DNA of 64,000 bases. Source: Kappaphycus alvarezii. Taxonomy: Eukaryota; Rhodophyta; Florideophyceae; Gigartinales; Solieriaceae. Positions 45,226-55,636 of this stretch are shown here, piece after piece; within the stretch, counting starts at the first letter, position 1; each line of letters starts with the position of its first letter. Location of the stretch: assembly GCA_002205965.3 (NCBI GenBank), contig NADL03000675.1, positions 682,001-746,000 of the forward strand. Reading direction: 5' to 3'. Under the pieces are notes generated by a model, which was not told the origin of the DNA, made no database searches, and saw only the letters and a list, made by a program, of their open reading frames with translations. A program made the position numbers and the translations under genes.

Positions 45226-46585
45226 GTGAGCGCTGCGCGTGCGAATCGTACACCTATTGGTACCTGTCCATACGCTGCCCTGAAAATGATACGCGTAAAC
45301 TCCTTTAGAGATCTTCAATTTGATGATCACAATTATACTGTCGAAATCATGGCATGTATCGAAACTACCGACATGATCGAGTCCGACCAGATGTGTGATT
45401 TAAAAATCAAAGTGTAAGAGTACCATGTTCTGTTCAGATCAGGTGATATATCTACCCCTCGGGGTAGACGTATTGAAGGGCGTTCATTCAGTTTTATCCA
45501 GACCATAACTCCCCCATTCCCTTCCTCTCCAGCACCCACTGTTTCAACTAGTGTAACGAATTACGTTCCAAAAAGGTCGGTTCGACGGGGTCGAGGTAAA
45601 AAAGGAAAAAGGTGGCCTGCCTGTTTTGAGACTTTACTCAGACCGGGATCGGCCTAAATACGAAAAGGAAGGATTGGTAGCCGGCGGACTGTAAGCAACT
45701 AAATTACGGCAAGATAAACTTACATTGTAAGCCGAAAGCAGAATTGAGACGAATTAAGAGCGAACTGAAAAGGGCATTTCCTGGAAAGTCGTCACACCTT
45801 GGCAACAAAAGTGAGCACTCTCCCTTCTTTAGTCTTCTTATAGTCTCTTTGGTGAGTAACCTAGTGAGGCCGGGGGAAAAAACGCAGGAGCTCCTGAGAT
45901 TGATTTTCGTGACAGTACTACTGATGAAGTGACGGCTATGCAATCTGGGTCAAAAACATAACTTAAGAGAAATGCTGAAACCGGACTCGGCAAAACCAAA
46001 AATATATGGAAACGTGTGACTGCTGGCTGAACAATACAGAGGAAAAAAATTTGCGCCTTGATGAATCTAATATCCGTGAAGTTATTAGGGAAGTTCTTGC
46101 TGCTGCAGGTCATTAATTGAATCCCAATCCTGGTCAGGATATCTACCCCAGCCCTTTGGAAGAGTCTGTCACAGAAAATTGGTGTATGGACTTTCCATTT
46201 GTGAAGTAAGGAAAGGTGTGTGGAATTTTGAGGGAAAGTAATGTCTGATCTACCACAGAGGGATGGGTTAGATACATTTTGATGCCATCATTCAACAGCA
46301 CCTGAGTAGGCGCTCGTAGCGAAGCAATTCGTGAAAGGCGCCAGTCTGCGGGCAGCAAAAGGGTAGCTGAAGATGTGGAGAAGATTATAGAAGTACGCTG
46401 CATTGGCAAAATGCAGAACTGGAATACTCGCCCCGTAGCGGAGATGTCATTTTACCAGGACGTCATGAAGCTTCTTGTGGGTGTAACGGTGGATGTCAAA
46501 ATGTATCAGCAGTGCGCTGCGGAAAAATATTAGGCCGCAAAGGATGCTTGGAGCCAGTTTGCAGAGTCTAGATCCCCTCTACTTT
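45226..46585 (+). pseudogene. Coding-like fragments of an unrecognised gene
   Basis: Plus-strand fragments with protein-like composition follow one another: NYTVEIMACIETTDMIESDQ (45,330-45,400), SVRRGRGKKGKRWPACFETL (45,570-45,635, AT-hook-like R-G-R core), KAELRRIKSELKRAF (45,733-45,780), NLRLDESNIREVIREVLAAA (46,050-46,110) and KRVAEDVEKIIEVRCIGKMQ (46,350-46,410), ending QQCAAEKY before TAG 46,531, after which AAKDAWSQFAESRSPLL continues in the same frame. No family was recognised. Stops in frame argue for decay, not only deletion errors. Confidence 0.25.
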
Positions 46586-47639
46586 GAAGTGTGATCGATC
46601 GTTTTGCAGTACTCCAACTGAAGCGTAGTACCTATCAAGCCTGGATCGCCCACTGAATTAGACCGATCCCATTTTTGCACAGGATATTACTAGCTGCAGG
46701 ATAGTTTGCTTGGGAGAGGGCGGTATGGCTTTGGTGATACGTCACTTAATTACTTTGAACATTTTTGTCGAGTTTAGCCGCTTGTATTGTACGTGTATGA
46801 TGCCCATGAAGCATCACATTTGGCAATGGGTAGGTTAAGATAGATGTTCTCAGCCACACTGCAATGGACCCTGAATTTTCATCTGCAATTTCATTTTCTT
46901 ACATATGTCAAGATTAGAACATTCCAAGACATTTTTCAGCTACTGTCCTGTTTCAACACTTTAAAAGGTATACATGCAAGTGTAATGGTATACCATAGCT
47001 GCAGCCATGAAACTGTCTTAAAAAGTTTTTAGTCAATCGGACAGACATCTACGACTATACCAGACGTTGAATTACGCCCTCAAACCTTGTACATAACTCC
47101 ATTGCATTGAGGTCAGATGTTTGACGCTGGTCGCCTTTTTTGTGCAGGGCTTTCCTGATGACTCCTTCGGAATTTGCACATTTATTCGGTTTTATTAGAC
47201 CTCCGCCATTCTTAGAAGATGAATAAAAAGGCTACGCATCCTATCTCAGGCTCCTGGGTATCAAGTTATCCAGCGTTAAGTTGCGGGTATTGAAGTTCAC
47301 CAAATTCGCCTCTTGTATGGGCTTCAGGACACTCGCAGAATTGAATGATTGAGTAAATTTGTTTGCGAATATCGCAATTGCCCCAAATATTCCAATGGAC
47401 ATAGGCTGACTTCTCATGAACGGAAAAATATTTTAGTGCTTATCGTTGCAGCGGTTGAACGTGGCGAGAAACCGATCCCTTACATCAGTTAAATTAGTTG
47501 CTCTTTGCAGCACTTTCAATTTCCCGCCTTAAGCTTCCAGAGGCCTCCAGATTATGGCAAAAATTGACCTTATGAGTAACCAGAATCGACAATGATTGAG
47601 AATTTTCAACAAATTTGACAGAAGCTCCTTTTTGTGTTG
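46586..47639. other. Gene-poor interval with one zinc-finger-like fragment
   Basis: Nothing certain. At 47,355-47,492 the plus strand reads KFVCEYRNCPKYSNGHRLTS then HERKN, a C-X4-C-X6-H-X4-H pattern that could be a lone zinc-finger relic. The rest is AT-rich and shows no gene. Confidence 0.3.
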
Positions 47640-48334
47640 CTGGATACTCTTCGCTCTACCAGCTTTATCTGTTGTGCTGGGAAGGCGCTAAATATCTTAC
47701 ATGTCGTGTGATATTATGCGTCCTTCGGGACCTTCAGATCAACACGACGGAGATCTCTGCCGCTGCCGCAGCCCGAACGACTTTACTGCACAAGGTGTTG
47801 CCACCCGTCTCGGTCGAGAGGCCACCCGCCTACTTGGTAAGGCCCTTCGTTTATGGGTCCTCCCCTACATCCGGACGGCCCTCGCCACGGCCCTTCGCCA
47901 CCACGCCCGGGACATCGTCAACGCCCGTCGCTCCGCCCTCACGCGCCTAACCCAAGACCCCAGCCCCACACAAGACCCCATTCCTACTAAAACCCCCGCA
48001 GAGGCCAGGAGCGGGACCCCATTCAACCCCACACCCCGCCACCCACGTCACCGACGCGCAAATAACGCCCCGCCTTCTGAACACTGCACCGGTGCCCGAA
48101 CTCCACACTGCTTCCAGGCCGCACGGAAGCATACGCCAGCAAGATCGCCGGCCCTCCACCCGGACCCCTCCATTGGCGATGCAGCCCCGGACCCAGCCAC
48201 ACCGCCCGCCTTTACATCCTCGGGCTCGCCAGAGGTCGCCGCCAAACGCCGCCGTCCAGTGGTCGGACGCTTGGAAGCTGCGCTGGCATCGATCAAGCCC
48301 GTCCACGTCGACACCCCAATGTTGCCCACCTCCC
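47640..48334 (+). mobile_element. R2-like LINE, 5' part (split by the gypsy element)
   Basis: From 47,701 the plus strand gives a Pro/Ala/Arg-rich protein (LGKALRLWVLPYIRTALATA, then ARDIVNARRSALTRL and Pro-rich linker to KPVHVDTPMLPTS), similar in kind to the N-terminal region of the LINE at 13,215-17,160. It stops at 48,334, where the LTR begins. The same element resumes at 55,637 after the second LTR; the 5 bases CTCCC are present on both sides. The left border is approximate. Confidence 0.65.
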
Positions 48335-48655
48335 TGATGGGAGTGGAAGAGGGATTTTGGAAGAAGACAGTACAGAGGCGTAGGTTTAGGGGTAAGGAGG
48401 GGTCGCTAGGTGACGCTACCTCCTGCAAGCTGCCCAGCCAACTCGGGTGCTACCTATATAACCGACACCCGAGCGGTCTGTGGCTGAGAGTCGTCGGTAC
48501 AGTAGTGTACTTACTGCACACTACTGTACTTGACCATAAAAAATAATTAAGAACTACGAGGTAAAAGATAGAAAATACAGTACGTTACCCTAAAATATAG
48601 TCACAGATAGTACTAGAAACGCATAAAAATCACCTTCCAGCACTGTCATCAACCA
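48335..48655 (-). repeat. 3' LTR of the gypsy element
   Basis: 321 bp, near-identical to 55,316-55,636. It contains two perfect inverted repeats: CTCGGGTG/CACCCGAG (48,442-48,449 and 48,466-48,473) around a TATATAA core, and GTACAGTAGTGT/ACACTACTGTAC (48,497-48,508 and 48,518-48,529). On the minus strand the first gives a TTATATAGG promoter-like box. Confidence 0.95.
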
Positions 48656-49233
48656 CCACCCGTCCTCAAACTGCAACCCTGGTGCAGTATACAGTGAGCT
48701 CGGCCAGCTCAAGGTAGAGATCTGCCGACCCTTACACACCCCCGACACAACTGCAACACACTCGTTCCCATTCTTGCCCGCAACCAAGCACCAAGCCACC
48801 AACTCTCGAGGTCTTGTACCCTCATAAGCTTCCCTCTCCTCCCGCGCACCGCCCTCGCCTCGAAGCCCAGTGTTGATTCAGGTCAGGCAAAGCCTCCGCG
48901 ACTGGCCTATCCGCTGAGCGTGTAGAGGCGAAGGAATCCGGTGGTATAGTCGTCCCAAAATCCCTGTGGATTAGTAGGATTGCGCATACGAAACAGACGC
49001 CCGACGGTCAACAGGCGGGAGGGCTCCACGGCTGGAAATAGCTTGTAAGGCGGAAGAAAGAGACCGTCCCAATTTCCTGTTACTACCCACAGCCCCGAAG
49101 CTACCTCAAGACCATGGAATACTTCTCGTAGACCAAGTCCGACGCGGGACAAACAAGAGTAGGCTCGTTCGTCTCGCCGGCCGTCCGGATGTAATCAAGA
49201 TTACAAGATCTCGCAAAGTAGGCGACAATCTAG

Positions 49234-50540
49234 ATGATTCTTCTTCCTGGTTTCATTTGGGGCTATGAGAAGGAGAAGCCGGCTTCGGTGGAACTGTCCT
49301 ATTATGAAGCTACCCTTCTGTTCGGAAAGAATACGGTTAACATTGCCGCCTCCAGAGAGCTGACGAATGGTATTGACAGGGAGCTAGCATTCCGACTGAG
49401 CTTAACCGAGTCTCTTCTCGATTCTGAAGACCATGCGGAGTACCCGGAATTTCCTGATTGGACAATCTACTCTGTGGTTTGGAAGATACCGGAAGGCGTG
49501 CACGATTGTTTCATGGGGCAGTATTTTGCCGTCGACGTGGATACAGAGGAAGAGCACCCCATCGACTTGTACACCTTCTCATTCCACGAGGCGCCCCAGG
49601 AGCCGGTCTTCATAATCCTCCTCAGAGGAACGTGAAACAGGAGCAGAAAGACGGGATAGTCGTCAATACGTTGTTCGGGAGGAAGTTGCTTCCGTGTTGG
49701 AGCCATTATGATGCGACTCCTGGTGCCAGAGGCACCCGAAAGTTATTACAAAGTACTCTTCCCGATGTCGAGGGCGGCTTCGCCCTTGGCGCTCCCATTC
49801 CTAGACAAGAGCTTTCCAGTTCCTTTTCGAGACTTCGAAGGTCGCTGCATGCAGGCATCCGCAGCGACGGCGCTCTACTCGTCTTTGGAAAGGACATGGC
49901 AGAGGATTATTGGTCTCGTGATTACAAGAATGATCGTGAGACCTTAGATCAGTTGGGTTACCGTCCTCGTTGCACTTCTTTCGCCGATGTTCTGAAGGGT
50001 TTGAACCGCGTTCGTCCTAGTCCCATCGTTCTGAGTCATATTCGCGTTGACGAAACTCCGCGCGGCCGCTTCAAGAGTAGTCTTCGACAGCGGGATAGGA
50101 GGGATCTTGACATCAACTGGATCCGCGGTTTGCCGAATTCTTCCTCAAGCGGAATTTACGTGGCGGCGGTCATAGGACGCCGCGGGGCCAGCATGCCGTA
50201 TGCCTAGACGCAAGGGAAGAACCCATACTCATATATGATTGTGCGGAAGAGTATGCGATGCGGTTCTGTGAGGCCTCTCTGAAGATTTGCTGCGGGGAGG
50301 AAGACCCGGAAGACTTTCTGAAGATCTCCGATGTACGGAGGGTGACGTTGGCAAGTAGGCAAGATATTCCTTCCCGAGGTCATAGTATCCCGACCGCTTC
50401 GTCGGGTTCGGAGAAAAAGAAGCGGAGACGCCGTCGTCCAAAGCCGATAGTAGGTTCTTCTTCATCGGACAAGAGGTACAGGGAGACCAAGGAAGTCGTC
50501 AGTGATTCCCATGTCCACATTATATTCAAGAAGTATTGAT
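49234..50540 (+). other. Antisense accessory ORF region inside the gypsy element
   Basis: Between integrase and the 3' LTR lies 1.3 kb in which the long open frames are on the strand opposite to gag-pol: 49,234-49,635 (133 codons, ASVELSYYEATLLFGKNTVN), 49,458-50,207 (249 codons, with DVEGGFALGAPIPRQELSSS and DLDINWIRGLPNSSSS) and 50,258-50,539 (93 codons, with the basic run EKKKRRRRRPKPIVGSSSSD that looks like a nuclear signal). Antisense ORFs at this place are known in some plant Ty3/gypsy lineages. No function could be assigned. It uses more than one frame and looks broken, like the rest of the element. Confidence 0.6.
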
Positions 50541-50874
50541 TTGTGTGTGACGTAGTACTATTAAAGCTCCATCATTGGGTAACAGAGGGTGTAAAATGCA
50601 GTTTTTCTCAGTTCCAATGCAAAATGATCCAGCTTATTACTCAACAACAAAAGAAAAAGACATAAAAAGCATTAAAGAAAGGGCGAAACGATAGCTATCA
50701 TGTCAATCAAGTGCTCCTAGGCCTTCAAGTGGCTCGAGCGCAAGAAAAAGGAACTAGTCTCCTCGCGTGGATGGCGCGGCGGGAATGGCGACCCCCGTAT
50801 GAGATGAGCCAGTACCGGGATGAGCAACTTTCCAAACGCGACAAGGCCCGTAATAGCGAGAACGGGGAGGCCAC

Positions 50875-51720
50875 TTAGCGGCCGAAGTTAACGCCTGGCC
50901 ATGTGCCACTAGAACCAATCCCCACGTTGAACATGCGAGGCTCTGTAGAGGTTGAATCACCCATTCTATGCATCTGTTCTTCTCGACGCTGAGCTCGAAG
51001 GAGAGGAGGCCAGAAGTTCCAACTTGCGATGTGTATCGAAGCGCAGTCCATCAACGCGACGGGGTCAGATGGACTCATGCGCGGAACTACTCCGAACATC
51101 AGTTCGAACGGCGAAGCTCCGCGGAAAGGCGACGGCGGCGGTATCCGTACAAGACACGGGGCAAACACTCTTCCCAATCCATACCTTGGCCGACAACCAT
51201 CTTCTTCACGGCTGTCTTGATGGTTCGTACTCCTTTCGGCTCTACCATTAGACATGGGAGCATACGCGAGAACAGTGGTCCAGGTAATTCCATGTTTCTT
51301 CATGAAATCAGCGACGGCGGCAGCGGTGAAGCACCCAGCGTTTCGCTGATAATGGTCTTCGGGGGACCAAAAGGTGCATAACTTCACTCTCGATGAACTG
51401 GGAGACAGTTGCAGCCGACGAGTCTGTGGTGGCAACTGCGATTGGCCAACCTGTCAAATGCTCGACGGCGATGAGCAGATACTTCTTTCCGGCGTTTGAT
51501 ATCGGCAGAGGTCCCGCGAAATCGATCGAATAAGTTTCGAAGATATTCGTCAATGGGACGTTCAAAGTCGTACGGTACGGCGGAACGGGCCTCGTCTTCT
51601 GGCACCCCTCACAACTTTTCACGTAGTTGTGAATGTCTTGGTGCATCTGCGGCCACCAATAGCGGTCTACGACAAATTTCTTCGTCTTCCTTATCCCAAT
51701 GTCCGATATCGTCGTGAAAG
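50875..51720 (-). pseudogene. Integrase region of the second gypsy element
   Basis: The minus strand reads HQDIHNYVKSCEGCQKTRPV (zinc-binding H-H-C-C end) and TYSIDFAGPLPISNAGKKYL with LIAVEHLTGWPIAVATTDS (integrase core with its Asp), followed by KHGITWTTVLAYAPMSNGRA with the catalytic-region motif. Fossil part. Confidence 0.9.
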
Positions 51721-51908
51721 GTCTTCAATATCGCGACCTTTCCTTCATAAACGGTACAGATTTTAGCCCGTTTCTGGTTCGTCTAAGAGCTTTCCTTCCC
51801 ACATCATGAAGTTTTAGCCATACGCTTGACGAACGACGCTTCTCTTCATCATCAACTCGGATCTTCAAACCTTGCAAATGACGTGCGACGTCGAGGAGGA
51901 AAGGTCGA

Positions 51909-52411
51909 TTAGGGATTCTCTTCGGTAGCGGCAGAATCCAGCGCCGCAACTAAGTCTCCTTCATCAGTCCAGAGGAGACGGACCGGCAGGTACCACAGCG
52001 AGAGGAAATCAGCTGCTCCGTTTCCCGTACCTGGCCTGTATTCGACCTCGAATTCATACTCCGCAAGGAAGTCCATCCATCGCGCCAGCCTTCCGTGAAT
52101 GTCGTTTTTCTTGAAGGCATAACGAAGGGCTTGATGGTCGGTAATGAGCTTGAAGGGCTCCGTCGATAACAGATACACTCTGAATTTCCTTAAAGCGAAA
52201 ATAACGGCGAGGGCCTCCCTCTCGCAGGCGGAATAGTTACGCTCTGCTGAGTTCATCGTCCGGCTTGCGTACTGCACGGGATGAATCTTGCCATCTTCCT
52301 TTTTCTGGGCCAGGACTGCCCCAACGGCGACATTAGAAGCGTCGGTTTCCACGATGAAGGGGGACTCGAAGTCCGGGAAGGCTAGCACCGGCGGAGAAGT
52401 AAGCTTCTCTT
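51909..52411 (-). pseudogene. RNase H region of the second gypsy element
   Basis: A 159-codon minus-strand frame: FIVETDASNVAVGAVLAQKK, HPVQYASRTMNSAERNYSAC, REALAVIFALRKFRVYL and LITDHQALRYAFKKN. It is the standard Ty3/gypsy RNase H with the T-D-A-S and E-x-E-A-L motifs. Confidence 0.95.
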
Positions 52412-53900
52412 TCAGGTTTCGAAGGCGGCAGTCATCTCCTCAGTCCATTCGAACTTCCTATTGCCCGAAGTTGCTGCGTGAAGGGCAGAGGATATTCCGG
52501 CAAAGTCCTTGATGAAGCGACGATAATACCCGGAGGCCAAGAAAGCTACGCAACTCCGTTGAGTTGGTAGGAACGGGGGCCCTTTTGATGGCATCAATCT
52601 TCTCGTCATCGACGCGGACTCCACGCTTGTCTACGAAGTGACCAAGCAGCTTTACGCTTGTCATAGCAAACGCGCATTTTGTAATCTTAAGTTAAGTCCT
52701 GCGTCCCCGACTGCCTTGAAAACGACAGCCAAATGATCAATATGCTCCTCCATAGAGTTAGAAGATCACGACATCATCAAGATAGACACGGGCGAAGGGA
52801 ATGTCCTTCAGTACGTAATCCATCATGCGCTGAAATGTGGAAGGCGCGTTCATTAGACCAAATGGCATCACCTCGAACTTGAAGGTACCAAAACGGCTGA
52901 CGAACGTAGTCATCTCCTTACACTCTTCGGCCATGCGGATTTGCCAGTACCCCGCAAACAAATCAAGGGTGGTGAATATAGAGCTACCCTTTAGGTCGTC
53001 GAAGATCTCTTCTGTCTTAGGTAGTGGCCAACGATCCGCCTTCATCTTGCGGTTCAGAGTGCGATAATCCACGCAGAAACGAGGCCTACCGTCCTTTTTC
53101 GTCACGATAACCACTGGGAACGACCACGCCGACGACGCTGGGGTGATGATCCCAGCATCTAACATGTTGTCGATTTCTCGACGGGCGATTTCGTTGTGTC
53201 GAGGCGACATTCGGCGAGCCCTGTGATAGATCGGGTAGGGTCCTTCATTTCAAAGGAATGCTTCGTCGGCACGGCTGCAGGACGTAGCTCGTCTATAGTC
53301 CAGGCGACGATTCCCGTGTCGCGAAGCAACCATTTATCTCACCTTGCGTTTCTTCTTTCAAATGAGCAAGTCGAGCTCTCAGAGCATCCCGCATTTTCTC
53401 CTTCTTCTTCTTCGTCGGTGTGCTTTCTTCACTGATGGGACCTTCGCTCGATCCGGTAAAATTGTCCTCGCGGATGGCTAGGACCAGCTCTTCTTCCGAA
53501 GAGTCCGAGGGCTCCGGACCGGCGTTCGAATCAGAAGTAAAATCTTCACTGGGAGTCCCTATCTCCTCGCCCTCGACCAGTTTCTTCTCGGTAGACTTAG
53601 TATCAGGCTCGAGCGGGAGCACAACTTCTTCGGAACCAATGGTTAAACGGACGCTCTGTGCCCGAAATCCATATTCGCACGCATAGCTGTGAGCGTAGGG
53701 AGGCCTATTATTAGGTCGAAAGGAGACTTCTCGATGACAAGGAAGTCTAGTTTCACGGCTTGGTCCCCAAAGGTCGTCGGGACCTTGACCAGCGAACCTA
53801 CACAGGAAGAGCTGTCACCATTCGCAAAGTTATCCTTTTAGACGTGTAGTTCGGTGAAAGGTAAAGACGTCTAGACAAATCAGCTGACATGACGTCCGGT
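52412..53900 (-). pseudogene. Protease and reverse transcriptase region of the second gypsy element
   Basis: RT is clear at 52,758-53,210: PRFCVDYRTLNRKMKADRWP and SIFTTLDLFAGYWQIRMAEE (motif A), then GLMNAPSTFQRMMDYVLKDI and YLDDVVIF (motif C, Y-x-D-D). The stretch 53,293-53,900 upstream carries an acidic linker and should hold the protease end. Confidence 0.9.
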
Positions 53901-55300
53901 ACGGCTCCGGAGTCTAGTAGAGCCCAGACCTCGGTTCCGTAAACTTTGAGTTGAACCAACCGTAATAAACGAGGACCCGAATTCGAAACGACTGCAACAG
54001 TGAAATAGACTGTTTTCCCAACAAACGGCGCATGACTTTGGTAGCTCCTTCAGCATCTCCACGGAGAAGCTGACCGAATGTCAAACCACAATTTGCGTTT
54101 GCAAGCTCGGAAACAACGTCGTATTTCCCTACGTATTCCTGCAGCTTATTCGAATTCTTCTTCCCGCGGTTCGATTTCTTCGCCTTCTTCTTACGGCTAA
54201 TGATTCGAAATTCTTCCGGGGGTAGGGCTGGGCCCGGCTGCATACGCGAGCGTGGGGACCAGTTACGAGGCGAGAGATCGGAATGCCTCCATGATTGTCC
54301 TGACGGGGCTGTTTGGGTAGTGCCTCTCCGTCGGCGTTTCTTTTCGCGACATTCACTCCTTCGTCTTGTGAGGAGTCGGTTTCGGACGAGTCTTCTCGGA
54401 GGACATTCACTCGGTCACTTCCTTCCCCGTCTTCTTTCTTCTCGGCGGGGGCTTCTTCTCGAATCGCTGCCCTTCTTCCACCGGACCAGCACGTAGCATC
54501 TGAGTGACCCATCTTTCCGCAAAGGGAACAGCGGGTGTTACGATGCGGGTTCTTCTCGCAATTCATTGCGTTATGGCCAAGCTCGTTGCAGTAAGAGCAT
54601 TGGCGGACCTTATTATTTTTCCTAGGGGCCGACGATGGTCCAGCCCCGTCATCTCCCTTAGTCTTCTTCAGAAAAAGAGTCAACTTCGAGAGGTCTTCGG
54701 CTAGAGCTCGACCTTATCTTCGATGTTCCTAGACCTAGAATCCGGGCGAACCAGCAATTGCCGGCGGAACTTCAGCGGTGCGGCTAGAAGGGCTAGCAAA
54801 CGCCACACGATTAGAGTGAAAGTCCTTCAGCGCCTTGACGATTCCCGGGTAATCTTTGGGTCCCGAAATGCAAGAACTGCTGCAGCTCCTTTTGTCGACA
54901 GGCGGCAGTGCGAAGGAGTCCGAACCTGGCGATGTTGTCGAACCCCGCCTTCTCGTAGAGGCGTTCAATTTCCCTCAAAGAACCAAGAATGTCTTCTAGT
55001 TCAAGCCCAACTTCTAGAGCTTGGCGGATGACTTCCTCCGCGTCTTCGTCCTTTGCGAAATGCTCGAGAAATTTCTGTTTAACCTCGGCGTAGTTTTTCG
55101 CTTCGGGGACGAGCTCACCATTTGACGCAAAAGTATCGTAATAGAAGTCGAACGCTGCGCCGTCTAGGTGTGCGCGGAGAGTAAGAGCTTTCTCCTCGTC
55201 AGGTTTGGATGCCATCGCGACATTCTCAAAAAAAAGAAGAATTTTCGCACGTCGCTCGTGCCGTCGAACACGAACGTGCTGGCGCTGGGAGTATCGGCCC
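53900..55300 (-). pseudogene. Gag region of the second gypsy element
   Basis: The minus strand gives a typical Gag: KALTLRAHLDGAAFDFYYDT and AEVKQKFLEHFAKDEDAEEV, then two CCHC knuckles CSYCNELGHNAMNC and CSLCGKMGHSDATC (54,500-54,610), followed by an acidic Ser/Asp/Glu stretch. Fossil part of the element. Confidence 0.85.
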
Positions 55301-55315
55301 TGCGCAAGAGTACCA

Positions 55316-55636
55316 TGATGGGAGTGGAAGAGGGATTTTGGAAGAAGACAGTACAGAGGCGTAGGTTTAGGGGTAAGGAGGGGTCGCTAGGTGACGCTAC
55401 CTTCTGCAAGCTGCCCAGCCAACTCGGGTGCTACCTATATAACCGACACCCGAGCGGTCTGTGGCTGAGAGTCGTCGGTACAGTAGTGTACTTACTGCAC
55501 ACTACTGTACTTGACCATAAAAAATAATTAAGAACTACGAGGTAAAAGATAGAAAATACAGTACGTTACCCTAAAATATCGTCATAGATAGTACTAGAAA
55601 CGAATAAAAGTCACCTTCCAGCCACTATCATCAACA
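55316..55636 (-). repeat. 5' LTR of the gypsy element
   Basis: Near-identical to the 3' LTR, with the same two hairpins. On the minus strand it ends CATCA and is followed at once by TGG, as expected for a primer-binding site, although the next bases do not match a tRNA recognised by eye. Gag-like protein starts almost directly after the LTR, so the leader is very short. Confidence 0.95.

Larger units (their letters stand above)
48335..55636 (-). mobile_element. Ty3/gypsy LTR retrotransposon with two LTRs and target duplication, broken
   Basis: A 7.3-kb element on the minus strand bounded by 321-bp direct repeats (48,335-48,655 and 55,316-55,636). The repeats begin TGATGGGAG and end with CA on the plus strand, and the insertion is flanked by CTCCC on both sides. 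Parts on the minus strand: Gag with two zinc knuckles, protease, RT, RNase H, integrase, and a downstream segment with a plus-strand ORF. The LTRs differ at about six bases plus an indel or two (about 98% identical), so the insertion is young. The internal region nonetheless has several breaks in its reading frames. Confidence 0.95.
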
